Source: Hymenoscyphus infarciens (Eukaryota; Ascomycota; Leotiomycetes; Helotiales; Helotiaceae). Taken from it: a DNA stretch of 64,000 nt. The stretch lies in the NCBI GenBank assembly GCA_001414345.1, contig LLCB01000313.1, forward strand, positions 1-64,000. Direction: 5' to 3'. The position numbers were made by a program, and so were the translations under genes. A model generated the notes under the pieces. The model worked only from the letters and a program-made list of their open reading frames with translations. It was not told where the DNA came from and did no database searches. Within the stretch, counting starts at the first letter, position 1; each line of letters opens with the position of its first letter. Shown here piece after piece: positions 11,790 to 23,173 of this stretch.

Positions 11790-12452
11790 ATGGCTACTAA
11801 TACTAACTTTCATTACTTTACCGCCCTGCCAATCGAGCTGCGGCTTATGATTTGGCAGGCTGCATACGAGAATGCTCCTCCGCGTTCAATATTCGTTACG
11901 CTCTATGCGTATGGGGGCAAGGGCGAGAACTCAGTTTATATTGTCGAAAACGATAGGTACGTAGGCGAGGCACGTGATTATCTTTTTGGGGTCAATCGAG
12001 AGTCTCGAGAGGTTGTAAGAGGGATAGAGAGCAAATTCGCCACGCCTTTCTCATCTGACCTAGTTATTCCAATGGGTGGTGGCCATACTACTGAAGATGG
12101 TCAGCCTTTGGATAGAATCCCAATTGATCTGACAAAAGACACACTACACCTCGAGTGTATGTCTGATCCCGCCGAATTTTTCCGTAACCTAGACGATGAT
12201 GCTCCCGAAGGGGAGTTTTTATTAACTCGATTATTCCGTTTCCTCTTTGCTGAGAAAGCAACAATGGTGGCTGATACTCTGGTCGGCCTTAGACTTGATT
12301 GCTGGCTCAACAAGTTCTTAGGAGCTGTTGCACTTGAATCTAACCCTCCCTCCGCATCAGAGGGGTCAAGTGAGGTTGCTGATCTTAAGGCTTATCTACC
12401 AAAACTAGAGCGGGTTCTTCTCGATTGCGAGTGTCATTGCTTTGAAGGGTAG
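11790..12452 (+). CDS. 2EXR-domain protein (F-box-like), copy 1
   Basis: 220 codons from ATG to TAG, intronless as read. Residues 8-24 (HYFTALPIELRLMIWQAA) are the opening signature of the fungal 2EXR family, a large family abundant in Leotiomycetes whose biochemical role is not established. The block LFGVNRESREVV near residue 65-77 is the second family signature (the xR element), and LTKDTLHLE is the usual strand before the variable half. The protein is shorter than the roughly 300-residue paralogue at 55 kb and ends abruptly after CECHCFEG, so a 3' exon or a truncated C-terminus is possible. It is the gene nearest the RIP block. Confidence 0.7.
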   Translation: MATNTNFHYFTALPIELRLMIWQAAYENAPPRSIFVTLYAYGGKGENSVYIVENDRYVGEARDYLFGVNRESREVVRGIESKFATPFSSDLVIPMGGGHTTEDGQPLDRIPIDLTKDTLHLECMSDPAEFFRNLDDDAPEGEFLLTRLFRFLFAEKATMVADTLVGLRLDCWLNKFLGAVALESNPPSASEGSSEVADLKAYLPKLERVLLDCECHCFEG

Positions 12453-14477
12453 GCGACATGTAAGCCGGCAGGGCCGGTAACACAGGACAACCAGGTAGCT
12501 TACGTGGTGACGACCAAGTACTGTCACATTTCAAAGCCTGATGACGGCCCAGAGTCTCCCTAAAATATCTACTCAAAAAGTCCCGTGAACTACGAAATTG
12601 CCTCAAATAGTCTTAATTGGCTTAATTAAAACAGAACTCAAATAATAAAATCAGATTGATGACAATACTCCATGTTCAAAGTAAGTCAGTCGCACGTGAA
12701 AACCGACCAAATCAACCACAAAACGAAGTAACTAGTTGAAAAAGAAGAAAATTGTATTTCTGACTTTAATCGTCAATTTGCTTTGTAAGATAACTTCTCT
12801 CTTGCTAGCAGCCTACCTACCTTGCGGTAGACCGAAAAAGTGACAGTCAAATAGCACTGTGCTTCAACTTTCTAGTACAATTTCGTAAACTTGAATCTTC
12901 TAAAACACATGGGTTGATATTTTAGATTGTTCCATGTGTCTAGAGTAAATACAGCGAATTACTCTAGAACAACGAGCGAGGTAGACAAAGTCCATCGTGA
13001 GCCTACTCCTACTCTCTTTTCAGAGGCTTCTCCTCCGCTATCTCGCTTGCGATAACCGAGAGGGCAGATTCCTCACATTTGTACTTAAAACAGCAGAAAG
13101 ACCTCGAAAAAGCCAATTTGCAGTGTCCATCGTGATGATTGACCTAACACAGCTCGCAATGCCGTACGGTGAGGCTGCCTAGGAAGAAATCCAATTCAGT
13201 TACTCCAAAGCTCCCCCGCGATGGACAAAAGAAGGCGGGGGGAGGGGGGCGACAACAGCTCGAGCTGTTCTGGTTTTTTAGTGCAAATGAGTACTTTATA
13301 CTCCCAGATTCTAAACCTGTTTAAACTATATGTCTAAATCGCTGTAACAAGTGTTGATTATTTAACAAAGGGCAGCTAAGCTACGAGAGATAAACCAAAT
13401 TTTTACAACTGTCCATCGCGAGATTACACCGAAGCTTCCCCACAAATCACTCCCCTTACCCCACCAGGATCCACAATTCCAAAATTCCATCTATGAATCC
13501 AAATAAAACCTTCGACTATCACAAATCTAGAGCTTGTCCGCCTGGCCTAGTCAGTCACTGGTTGATGAAAATCCCAAACTGTCTAAAACCAAAAACATCC
13601 AATATACCGGGTATTCTCAGCCTGCCCTTCGGGCGGCTAGAGTTTTGCTGGTTTTTTAGATTTTTTTACACAGATAAAAAAGTAAATGATTGTATATTTT
13701 TCCTCTTGATTAGCTAGAACCCTTGTGAAGACTTGATAAGCGCCTTTGCGATGAACTAGTGTGGTAAAGAGCTATCTACCAAAAGGTGTGAAAATTGACT
13801 GACAAAACCACTTTTTTTTTCTGAATAAAAGGGGTGACCCCGGCTTGCAGGAAAGGTTGTTTTTGTTACTTTCTAGATAATCAAGGGATATTTCTATATT
13901 TTATGTTTTTTGATTGATTAGAGGGCGATTCTGTTAATTACCGTTGACCTTTCACGTGTAGCTTATTTTCAAGTCTTAAGTCTTGTCGGTCAACATCAAC
14001 GTTTAGCCGCAAACTCTTTACGGTCCCTTTATATCCTATTTCTCAGCAACACCGCGTCCAGTATCATCCTTACGAGACTGGAAGGTGTCTTGGATTTGAA
14101 GTCACAAGTTCTAGGTATCTTTTGGGAAATGTGTGATCAAATTCGTAATAGAGCTCTAGGGTTGAAAATACATAATATCGACGGGGTATCTCTCATCCTC
14201 TCATTCTTTTCTTCGGTTGCGTGGGAGTATGAATCGTGTTCAAAGCGATGTTGGGGCGTTAGCGAGGGCGACCGATCGAATGTGCTGTCGGTTGTATCGG
14301 ACGGAGAATAATGGAAAAGTGTAGGACGGATATTTGCTTGTCTTACTATTGGGGGGGAGTTGCTTCTTCACTGGTCCTTGTTGTAGTGGCGGAGGATCTT
14401 GTGCCTCTTCTAAAATTTGTAAGTTATACTGTATGGGAGTGTTGTTCTGGGAATATAGTATAAATTCTTCTTTTTGA
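12453..14477. other. Long intergenic region with short degenerate repeats
   Basis: About 2 kb without a supportable gene. The string GTCCATCG(T/C)GA recurs near 12,991, 13,127 and 13,410. The string CTGGTTTTTTAG recurs at about 13,270 and 13,650. These may be remains of small repeats. Poly-T and AT-rich stretches are frequent. The 3' end of NAA25 lies at the right border. Confidence 0.45.
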
Positions 14478-17400
14478 CTACTTGTCTACCTGTACCTTGT
14501 CAATATCCTTCAAAAATCCGAGCCCAACAGCTGAATCTCTCCACCCTTCAACCAGATCTCCTGCCCAGACCTCCATAGCACCGCTATCTATAAACTCTCC
14601 CAAGCTGCCAACAACACTTTCCTCATCTGTGCCATTGACGCTATCGAGAACTTTGTCAATCAAACCACCCTCATCCATTCCTTTTTTGATAGTCCCAATC
14701 GTCTTTAACGTCTTCTCAAGTAATTGCCGTGCGAGGACTTCAGTCTTCTTGTTTGCTGCGAGTTGAGAAGGATGAACCTCTTTACTGGGTAATTTGCAAA
14801 GGAAGGCGGTAAATGACAGAACGTGAACTGCGAGGGAGTGTGCGGTAAACATAGCGTGGAGGATATGACCAAATGCTGGCGTCAAGTCTTGGGTCTTGCT
14901 GAGGTATTCGACAAACAATGAAACAGCATTGCATAAATCATCGTTGTGAGATTCTAGTCGAGATTGGAAATTTTCCTCCTTCCATAACGAGGATGATAGC
15001 GATACCTTTAGAATGATGGATATTGCTTCGTAGCATTTGCGTGCGTAGTTCTCGGGCATCGTGAGGTAAATGGATGGATCTTTGACTTTGGGGAATTCTA
15101 GTGGAGTAGCGAGGAAGGCTTTCAGTGCGGCTTGGGATGCGGATTTTGAAATGGCTGGTTGCGGTATTAAGAGTTGGATGAGCTTTTCCGAGACGAGATT
15201 TAGGCGCGTGCGGTATTCCTAGAATATATTAGAGAGGAATGTGGAAGGTGGGTTGGTTAGCTTACTGAAGGAGCTGGCACAAACCGAGAAAGCTCTTCAA
15301 AGTTGCTTCCGAGAGTTCCTTCATGATCCGGGAACGATTCGTAATCATTCGTATCGGATATCGTTGTTTCTAAGCTTTCGGGGTTGGGTGCTATCAAAAG
15401 GGTTAACTTTGCGTTGGGGGAATGATCTTGGGCAGACTTACAAAGGACATCGTAACCTCCATATGACTCCAGCGAGCCTTTAGCAGATAGAACGCGGTTT
15501 ATCCTAATCCTCTCAACAACTGACATGACAGCCGAAAATGAACATTCAAGTTTTTCGGTGACTTCCTTGAGCTCAAAAATCGTATTGTAACTTCCATGTT
15601 TGTATGAAAGCCAAGTATTCTTACTGATCTGACTGCGAGACCCTCGATAGAGCTTTTGTTGCTTCTTGAGGCTTTCGATAGGAGTTCTGTAAGTTGTGTC
15701 TTGTAAAGAGCTGAACGGGTGCGGATGTAAACTCGAGATCCTATCGAAAAGTGTGTAAGATAGCGTATCAAGTTGAATCTGCTTGAGGGCTAGATTGTCG
15801 TAGGCGCGCATAGCTAATGATCCACTGCCTAGATAGGCGTAAAGTCTTGTGAGAAGAAGCCAAATTTGAGAATTTGGTTGGGAAATACTTGCAGCTTGCT
15901 CAAGCAGAGCAACAGCTTGCAATATTGAGGAACTCTTGGAACTTGAGAGAGGATCGTCCGATATTTCAGTATCCAATATGGAAAGCTTGATTAAGCATGT
16001 TGCAGCCAAAACAACAAGATCATCAGCTGGGTGCCTATCCGTTGGGAGTAAGTCCCAACTTGATCGTCCTCCATCAGCTGCAGCTAAGTACAGCTTTGTT
16101 GCATCAACCGCGAAGCTTTTAAGACACCCAGAACAGAATGAGACGCAGGGCTGAGAACAGGAAGAGCAGGTTGTATCTGTGGGACCTGTATGCTGTTTTG
16201 GTTTCGCCCGCCGTTCTTGCTCAGGTAAACTGCATGAGATGAGATATCTTAATTTGTACGAGTTGATGTGCTCCGCGAGCTTTTTGGCCGTCTTGAACTA
16301 CAATTTGAATACCCATTAGCATTTTAAAGCTCGGATTGTAGAAAGGAGAAACCTACCCCTTCATGTTCAGGCTTCGTGGCTTCACCCTTCTTCGGTCTCT
16401 TGTATTCCAAATGACCAGGGTCTCCAAAAACTCCATTTTCCGTCAAGATTTGCAATAAACGTTTGCGCTCTTCTGGGTTCAGCTGCTGAACAAATGGCTT
16501 GAGATCAGTGAAAGCAGTGGTGGCTGTTCCATATTGTTTCAAGTATTTTACAATAATCGGGAGTCGATCTTGAGAAGAGTCTGAACCCAGGGCGAAGGAG
16601 TTGGTGTTCGCGAAAGAGATTTTGACCCAAGCTAATGAGGCGTTTCGCTTCCAACTCTTATCAATTTCACACTTCGGGTCTTGATGGGCTTCTACTTCGG
16701 CCAATACTGCTTCTATATGCCTATGAGTTGTTACTACGATTGTGGGGCGAAGTTTATCGATCGAAACTTACTCGTGGCCCTGCAATTCAATTGCAGAGCG
16801 TATGAAAGAGTCCCAAACGAGCCAATCACAGAATCCGGTTTCTGAGAGCTGGCCAGACCCATCTTTTGTGCGTGCTCGCTTGAGTAAAGCTTGGGTGGTA
16901 TCAAACAACTCCTGCCAGTTCTTCACCTCACCAAGCAGAATTAACTTGAACCTCCACAGCTGCCACTCACTTTTTGCGATGACCGATTCCGGACCTAAAG
17001 ACGGATCCTGGAGATACTCTAACCGCTGCTCTGGTTTCCCGAGAGTCTCCGTAATTCTATGCAAGAGGAGCAATTCCTGGGGCGTATGAATAGAGCGGAG
17101 CGGAAGTTGCTTCGGATCCTGCCAAAAAGAGTTAATCTTACCCGGTAAAGGCCTGTGGGTATTCTATTTGCTTACTGTGGCTGTTTTGGTTGCAGTTGCC
17201 AGCTTTTGAATTTGGGCAAAGGCTAATGTGCCCCATAATTTTCGTTGCTTTTCTGGGTATGAAGAAGAGACCTATCGGCGGTTAATGACGTGTCAAACGG
17301 GGAAGCTTGCCAGATTTACACTGTAGAGAAACATGGTGACAATATTCCAGAAGATGTATGCATGGTTGCCCGGAAAGCCTTTCTCCAAGCTGTTGGATAT

Positions 17401-18019
17401 CTGAAGATAGATATTAGTTACGTCGTTTTTAATCATGCCATGCTATGCTCGAGTTGCATTCTTGTCTCCGATGACCGGGGGTTCAACACACCTGTCGGGC
17501 ATGATCTAAATCATTCTTTTCGAGACATGCTTCGAGACACCTCTTGCTCAGGTCCTCATTTTTGGGAAGTGCTTTCACACACTGCCATCGAACCTCGCCG
17601 ATTATCCGGATCCAGTCTTCTCGAGGCCTGAATTCCCCCAACGCTTCTTCATAAAGCTCGATAGCTTCGAGATCCGTGAGTGGCTGTTTTCGTTTTGGCA
17701 ACTCCTCCAAGTGAGCAAGAACAGCAGCCTGCTCAGACGCTAGCGGTGACCTCGCTCGAATAAATATTTTAAGAGCCTATTGATTGCACCATGTCAGCAG
17801 CTGTAGGAAAGAATTATATCCATCACGTGATGAGAAATTCTTCACAGGGCAGGCAGAGAGTGGTATTTAGTGATAGAAAGAGAGGCTCACTTCTAGATAA
17901 TCGGTGGATTTTTTGGCAAGACGCTTGTCGACTAGCTTGAGTGCCTGTTTGTAATTGCTAGCCTCAATAGCATTCCAAATCGGGGCATCGTGACGATCCC
18001 TGATCATCTGGTCTGACAT
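14478..18019 (-). CDS. NAA25: NatB N-terminal acetyltransferase auxiliary subunit (Mdm20/NAA25)
   Basis: Nine exons: 18019-17891, 17776-17492, 17400-17320, 17271-17176, 17118-16772, 16720-16357, 16297-15442, 15390-15266, 15218-14478. They give 1007 residues with all phases consistent. The N-terminus reads MSDQMIRDRHDAPIWNAIE, then NYKQALKLVDKRLAKK, the TPR start typical of this subunit. It anchors the catalytic NAA20 to the ribosome for acetylation of Met-Asp/Glu/Asn N-termini (established). A cysteine cluster CSSCSQPCVSFCSGC lies in the middle third. The start was chosen at 18019; a GTG further upstream in the same frame lacks family support. The intron at 16721-16771 needs its acceptor at CATAG/GCATAT to keep frame. 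Confidence 0.92.
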
Positions 18020-18740
18020 TTTGCGCCCACTTCTGTCCGGGGCAAGTTCATGCGGCGTGAACACAATGCCAACTTATCTTGATGTTGGATGCCGCCGCGT
18101 CCGGGCTTGAGGGGGAACCGTTGTGGCTGGTGTACTCGAGTATAAGTGTGGTAGACAAATTTGTTTGTGAGTGAAGAGGTACAGTTCCAAGCGAGGAAAA
18201 TTAAAGGCCGATTCGCCGAGAGACGTGCACTAGTCACAAGATGCCAGAGACTGTTTATGGAGACAAATATTGCGTTCTCACGATACCTTACGTTCCGCGA
18301 TCACAGCGTGTACCCATCTTTTAGTGAATGTAAAGTGCCAGTGGAAATATTAGTTATGGTGGAATCTGGCATTTCCTCGGTTGTCATCATTCCTTGATAT
18401 TCTAGACACTCTTAGACAATCAAGGAATCGATGAACGTTGACTGGCACTCTTTATCTCATAAATACTTCATTTCCTTTTGCCTACCTATAACAGAACCAT
18501 TTGCTGTATTCTTCCAATTTCAATTCACATGCCAGGATTACAATATTCTAATGTCGCCGCAGATTTGGAAACATATTTGCACTCATACAACCTTTGCAGA
18601 GAGAGCTAGCAAGTCCCATGCCAGCTCCCCGACACAAATTCATAACGATGACTCCACTGAAAAGCAATTTTCCCATACCAGTACAAAGAATACATATTTT
18701 ACACTCAAATTTCCACCAACCCCCCCGCAACGGCTACTAA
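18020..18740. other. Intergenic region between COX23 and NAA25
   Basis: About 720 bp upstream of NAA25 and downstream of COX23 (both minus strand). It should hold the NAA25 promoter and the COX23 terminator. No other gene is supported; a 125-codon plus-strand frame at 18431-18808 overlaps COX23 exon 4 antisense and looks incidental. Confidence 0.6.
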
Positions 18741-19668
18741 TCATGAGAACCACCCTTTTGCCTTTCTGGCTTCCTTTCGATCCGCAATCTGAAGGGATGC
18801 GTCAGTGATAATTCACGATAAGGCCCCAATACTAGCGGTGTGCCAAGCGAAGAACGGCTCCGCCATGTGAACTGTTTACAACCAATGGCAATCTCAAAAC
18901 AGGCGGTCAAAACCCAAAGCCCTTTCCAACTGGAGAGGGCAAACGTATGATAATCATACCACCAATCAACACAAAATAACGGAAAATATTACTTACCCAT
19001 TGTTTCTTGCAATCTCGATATGCCCTAGAAGTTATATCAGCAAGCGAATCAGAATGACCAGTAACCCAACTCCGTATAATCCGAAAAGCCGGTAAAAGAT
19101 GAGACCAACTCAGCCACCACATACACTCGTGAAGCCAAACTTGGGGAATCCCTGCGGCATGAGAAAGATGGATGTGACCCAAGATATAACCTCAACTAAG
19201 CACCATCCATTTGAGTATGGCAAGAATACGTTCTTATCGCCACTTAACAGGAAACCCCAGTCATCCCAAAGACACATAGAAGTCCAAGAAAGTAAAAAAG
19301 AAGAGAGAGAGAGATCGGGAGAAGGGACAGAAGGGACAGAGGGGGGTATTCTTGTAAGAAGAAAAGAAACTCACGTAAAGTAATCAGCGCACATCTGTCT
19401 ATCACCTCCATTTCGATGCAAACATTTCAGACTCCTATCCGCCGCCTCCTGACATGGATCGTAGTATTCGGAGAGCCGTTTACTGTCATAATATCAGTCC
19501 TGCATCCCCAAACAAAACACAAAGTTCCACCGCCCTCATAACCAGGAGAACGGTGGCAAGATTGATAGAACGGAAACGAATGCCGAACGGGATTTACCTT
19601 TCAAATTTCTCACTGGTCTTCTTATCCCAAGGGCCTTCACCTTCTTGAGATGGATCTTTGGAAGACAT
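18741..19668 (-). CDS. COX23: Cox23-type mitochondrial CHCH protein (cytochrome oxidase assembly)
   Basis: Four small exons: 19668-19598, 19482-19375, 19024-18997, 18788-18741. They encode 84 residues beginning [17 protein letters not shown] and ending [12 protein letters not shown]. Cysteines at 34, 44, 55 and 65 form a twin CX9C pair ([15 protein letters not shown] and CADYFTAYRDC), the fold imported by Mia40 into the intermembrane space. Cox23 works with Cox17 in copper delivery to cytochrome c oxidase (established in yeast). The introns are long for this window (115, 350 and 208 nt) and exon 3 is only 28 nt, so simple gene finders could miss this gene. All phases agree. Confidence 0.9.
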
Positions 19669-20333
19669 AGTTATTGGTGTTGATACGGGCGTCTGAGGTA
19701 GCAGCGGCCTAGTTGCCTACCTAGCTTGATGAGACCAAACAATGTTCATCGGAACGAAGTCCGAGAAGTGTCGCTTCTGCTAGCGCAACGGCAACTTAAC
19801 GGAGCTGGCTACCTCGGGCCGTGGCCAGGGTCGGAACCTTAATCTTGTTATCGATAAGACCAGCTGGAAATTCCCCATATACTTCAGTCAACACCGCCTC
19901 CACACCACCTGCTTTGCCATGAATGGCTACAATTTGTATGTCTTGATTGTTTTTTCAAGTGCAGTGTTGCATTTCTAAACCAATCACCGAAATTACCGCT
20001 TGAACATTCATTAGTAGAACTTTTCTGGAGTTCTCACAACCTGACCCCCTTTTCTACTTCTCGTCCATCCAACAGGAATTCAAACAAGCGCTAAGGTTCG
20101 CGTAGGTATATTGTTTACAAAGTAGTACAATACATATATTTCCGACTGTGTCTGTTACAGTAGCACCATCCACCTCTTTCTCCCAAGGATTCGCACTATG
20201 TTACCTAGAGCCCAACCGCAACGGCCTAACATCCACCAAAACAACAGACATACGATGATTTTACTTCAAAAGCGCTGGCCTCGTCCATCGACGACGTCTC
20301 AAGATGGTTATAAATAAGCACTTCATGCGTCCG
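19669..20333. other. Intergenic region, promoter side of COX23
   Basis: About 660 bp with no supportable gene. It carries the COX23 promoter at its left end and the 3' side of the decayed minus-strand gene at its right end. Confidence 0.55.
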
Positions 20334-21430
20334 TTAACGGCATATGCATTGCAGCGGGCCATAAACGAGGCCTGTTTCTAGGTCGCTGCGCTCTTTATCG
20401 TCTAGTCTTCCGTATCGGGTCATCAGATCCAGCTCTTCGATAACTCCCCCGCTTGGGTCAGTGTAGAATACATTAGCCCTCCACACCTTGGAACTCTCCC
20501 CCTCCACTCTTGCTCTTACGTGTCTCCACAACCAAGGCCTGATATGTGCAGTTGGGTAATATGTACTGTAGTTGGTCATGGGAAGTCCAAGAATGCCGAG
20601 TAATGCTACTACTAGTCGCGGAGCAAGCGTTCCACTTGAACGGTGGCTAACTTTGGTCCGGGAAGACCCCCCTGGTTGGCATGTCGTTCATGACAAGCGC
20701 TGGAACATTGCACTTGCTCGACCCATTCCATGCTTTCATCCTCCCCGGCACTATATCCCTTTTGAGAAACGCTTTCCATACAGCATCTTGGCCATGGAAA
20801 TTGCTGCATGTCCATCCGAGCATCCCAGTCCAGCTTGCTTGAAAGTTCCGAGTTCTCGACCATGTTCCCAATAGTACTCCAGCCACAAGGGTAATTGGGC
20901 GCATTGTTTTGGATGATAAGGTTGACGAGAGAGAAATGAGTGCGTGTCAAGTATCGTGAGACCTCCTGATCCATACTTCGGCTCTTGCGTGGTATGGGAA
21001 CTGTAGATTGATCCATCAAAAAAGGTGTGGAGGAACTCTACCAGGGCAGGCAGGATCGAAGAGTCGAGGACGTGCAAGACTCACGGTTGCTCGACCGGTA
21101 GCGCATTACCTAGGTTGGACTGGGTCACTGTCGATTTGTCTGGCCTTGAAGATGTCCATAGGAAAGAGTGTGGAGGCCGGATCCCAGAAGCATCAGATAT
21201 AAAGTAAGAAAACAATCATCCAAAACGCAATAACAACAAACATCTCCACCAACATAGGTATCGCCATATCTTGATACAATCCCAAGAAATACCCCACTCA
21301 ACACCATTCCATAACCAACTCCCTTCCACAATTCACCAAAAAATTTGGACTTGCCCAACATATCAATCACAGTATCCTTGATACGAGATCTATAAAAGGG
21401 ACCTCGACCCTCAGCAGCTCTTTTGTTCAC
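20334..21430 (-). pseudogene. Decayed or unresolved gene for a membrane-type protein
   Basis: Protein-like sequence occurs in all three minus frames, in order. First is a hydrophobic start MAIPMLVEMFVVIAFWMIVF (about 21270). Then FWDPASTLFPMDIFKAR and, in another frame, NLGNALPVEQP*VLHVLDSS (about 21050-21100), where a single TGA interrupts an otherwise continuous reading. Then YLTRTHFSLVNLIIQNNAP (about 20910-20960). The last segment has a hydrophobic run PRLVVALLGILGLP followed by TNYSTYYPTAHIRPWLW and ends at a TAA at 20334. The frame changes could be introns, but the one near 21085 has no good GT-AG pair, and with the internal TGA this favours a pseudogene. The family is not recognised. 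Confidence 0.4.
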
Positions 21431-21859
21431 TTCATCTTCAAAAATCCAAAGATACCTGGCTTCACTATATCTCTATACGCTTGTGTAGAAAGACAACTTG
21501 TCATCACAAATCGTAAGTGCAAGTTCAAGTTGTTCTCCAAGGAAGCTAGCGCGCGCCTGTCATCCTCACGAAGTGATGATATCATCTTGATATCATGGTT
21601 CTGCCAACACTGCTGGCAAAACATACACTTCGTGAAGACAAACAGGCCTCTATCTTCAGTCCAGAGACTAGTTCTCGTTGCTTCGAAGCTGTGTTTGAAC
21701 CTTTTCCAACCCTAAGCAAAAAGGATTGGAGCCCTGAGCGTTCGAATCATCTTTGGATTCTCAGTGATATCTTATCCCAACGGAAGTATAGAAAACAATA
21801 AACAAGACAATGGTCTGACAACAGATATAGCAGATATACCCAACCTACAATATAACAAG
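21431..21859. other. Upstream region of the dioxygenase gene with an inverted repeat
   Basis: Leader and promoter side of the gene starting at 21860. It contains a 10-bp perfect inverted repeat (TCACGAAGTG at 21566-21575 and its complement at 21626-21635) around a 50-nt loop that itself holds the palindrome GATGATATCATC and the pair TGCCA/TGGCA. Confidence 0.5.
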
Positions 21860-23173
21860 ATGGCAACTCCCGATGTGTTTGGCCATGGTACCCCAGAACG
21901 GTTTTACTCCAAGACGATCAACTCTTCTCGACTCAACCCCTCCACCAAAGAAACACAAGAAAGTCTCAAGCGTTCCTTTGCGAAATATCTGGCGTCGGAC
22001 AATGCTACGAGTACGGCCTTTGGAAAGCTTTTCAGCCCAAGCAAGCATCTCGCTTACGAGGAACCAAAACACATCCATACCATGGAAGAGATTGGGTATC
22101 CTGCAAGCAACGGAATCTCTCCTGTAGCAGTCTCCGAGCCATTCCAGCTCTTCAGCGAAGAAGCTGTCAACATTATGAGAAGCGAGATCCTTGACGAAGA
22201 GGTGCAAGAAAAGTACTCTTTCACATCTGATATTGCTCCTCGACAGATCCGAGGGTATGCCCCGAAGTGAGTGCTGCAGTCCTCGTTCAACAAGGGTGAG
22301 CCATATACTAACAACTCTAGATATGGAAAGTTCATATTCGAGGCATGGAAACACCCTGAAACTCTTGCCTTGATATCCAAGATCGCTGGTGTTGACCTTG
22401 TCCCAGTCATGGACTATGAGATTGGACACGTCAACATGTCCCTTCCTAGCAAGAAGAATGATTATGATAGTAAAAGCATGATCTCCGAAGAAGATGATAA
22501 GCCAATTGTTGGATGGCACCGAGACAGCTACCCCTTCGTCTGCGTTTTGATGATGAGCGATACAGATGGCATGATTGGTGGCGAGACAGCTCTGAGAACA
22601 GGTGACGGCGAGATCAAGAAAATCCGCGGTCCAAAAAAGGTATGAAAGCATATCAACCAGACCGTTATCGATTCTGACATTGCTTTAGGGCTGTGGCGTG
22701 GTTCTCCAAGGCCGATATATTGACCATCAAGCGTTACATGCATACGGGGGCCAAGAGAGAATGACCATGGTAAGCAATTCAATTTCCCATCACACTATAT
22801 GTTGTTGTTCCAAATCGAAGCCTTCCTAACCCAAGTGTTTTAGGTCACTTCTTTCCGCCCACGTTCTGCTGGTGTGCCGAACGATTCCGTTCTGACGACT
22901 GTTCGTCCCATCTCGAACCTTTCAGATCTCTATGGCCAAACCATGGAATACGAGCTTGAAAACTGCGAGGCCCGAATCCGAGACATGTTGAGGCACATTC
23001 GTGACTCGATGAAAGCTGGCGCAACGGATGTCAAGGCGATCAAAACATTCCTCGACTTTGAGATCAAGACCATGAATCATCTCAAGACGGAGATTGTAGA
23101 TGAGACTTTCGTTCAAAAGGGCCATCTTGCTGAGGTTTGTGTTGGTGCTGCCAAACGCAAACGTACTGAGTAG
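21860..23173 (+). CDS. Fungal Fe(II)/2-oxoglutarate dioxygenase-like protein
   Basis: Four exons: 21860-22266, 22321-22639, 22689-22769, 22844-23173. They encode 378 residues from MATPDVFGHGTPERFY. The core has an H-x-D pair in GWHRDSYPFVCVLMMSD (His202, Asp204), then GGETALRTGDG, a distal His in DHQALHAYGGQERMTM (His255 or His259) and Arg266 or a later Arg for 2-oxoglutarate. This is the arrangement of the double-stranded beta-helix oxygenases. The C-terminal third is helical and basic, ending AAKRKRTE, possibly a nuclear signal. The substrate is unknown. An upstream GTG-started extension is open but lacks an ATG, so the start at 21860 is preferred. Confidence 0.78.

Noticed and set aside
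12997..13182. 61-codon plus-strand frame in the gene-poor region
   Set aside because: Isolated, no recognisable motif, and it lies among short repeats.
16713..16771. Splice acceptor TAG/AAGCAG for NAA25 exon 6
   Set aside because: It gives the wrong phase with donor GA/GTAAGT; the acceptor at CATAG/GCATAT (exon from 16720) restores frame.
18431..18808. 125-codon plus-strand frame
   Set aside because: It runs antisense over COX23 exon 4; composition looks incidental.
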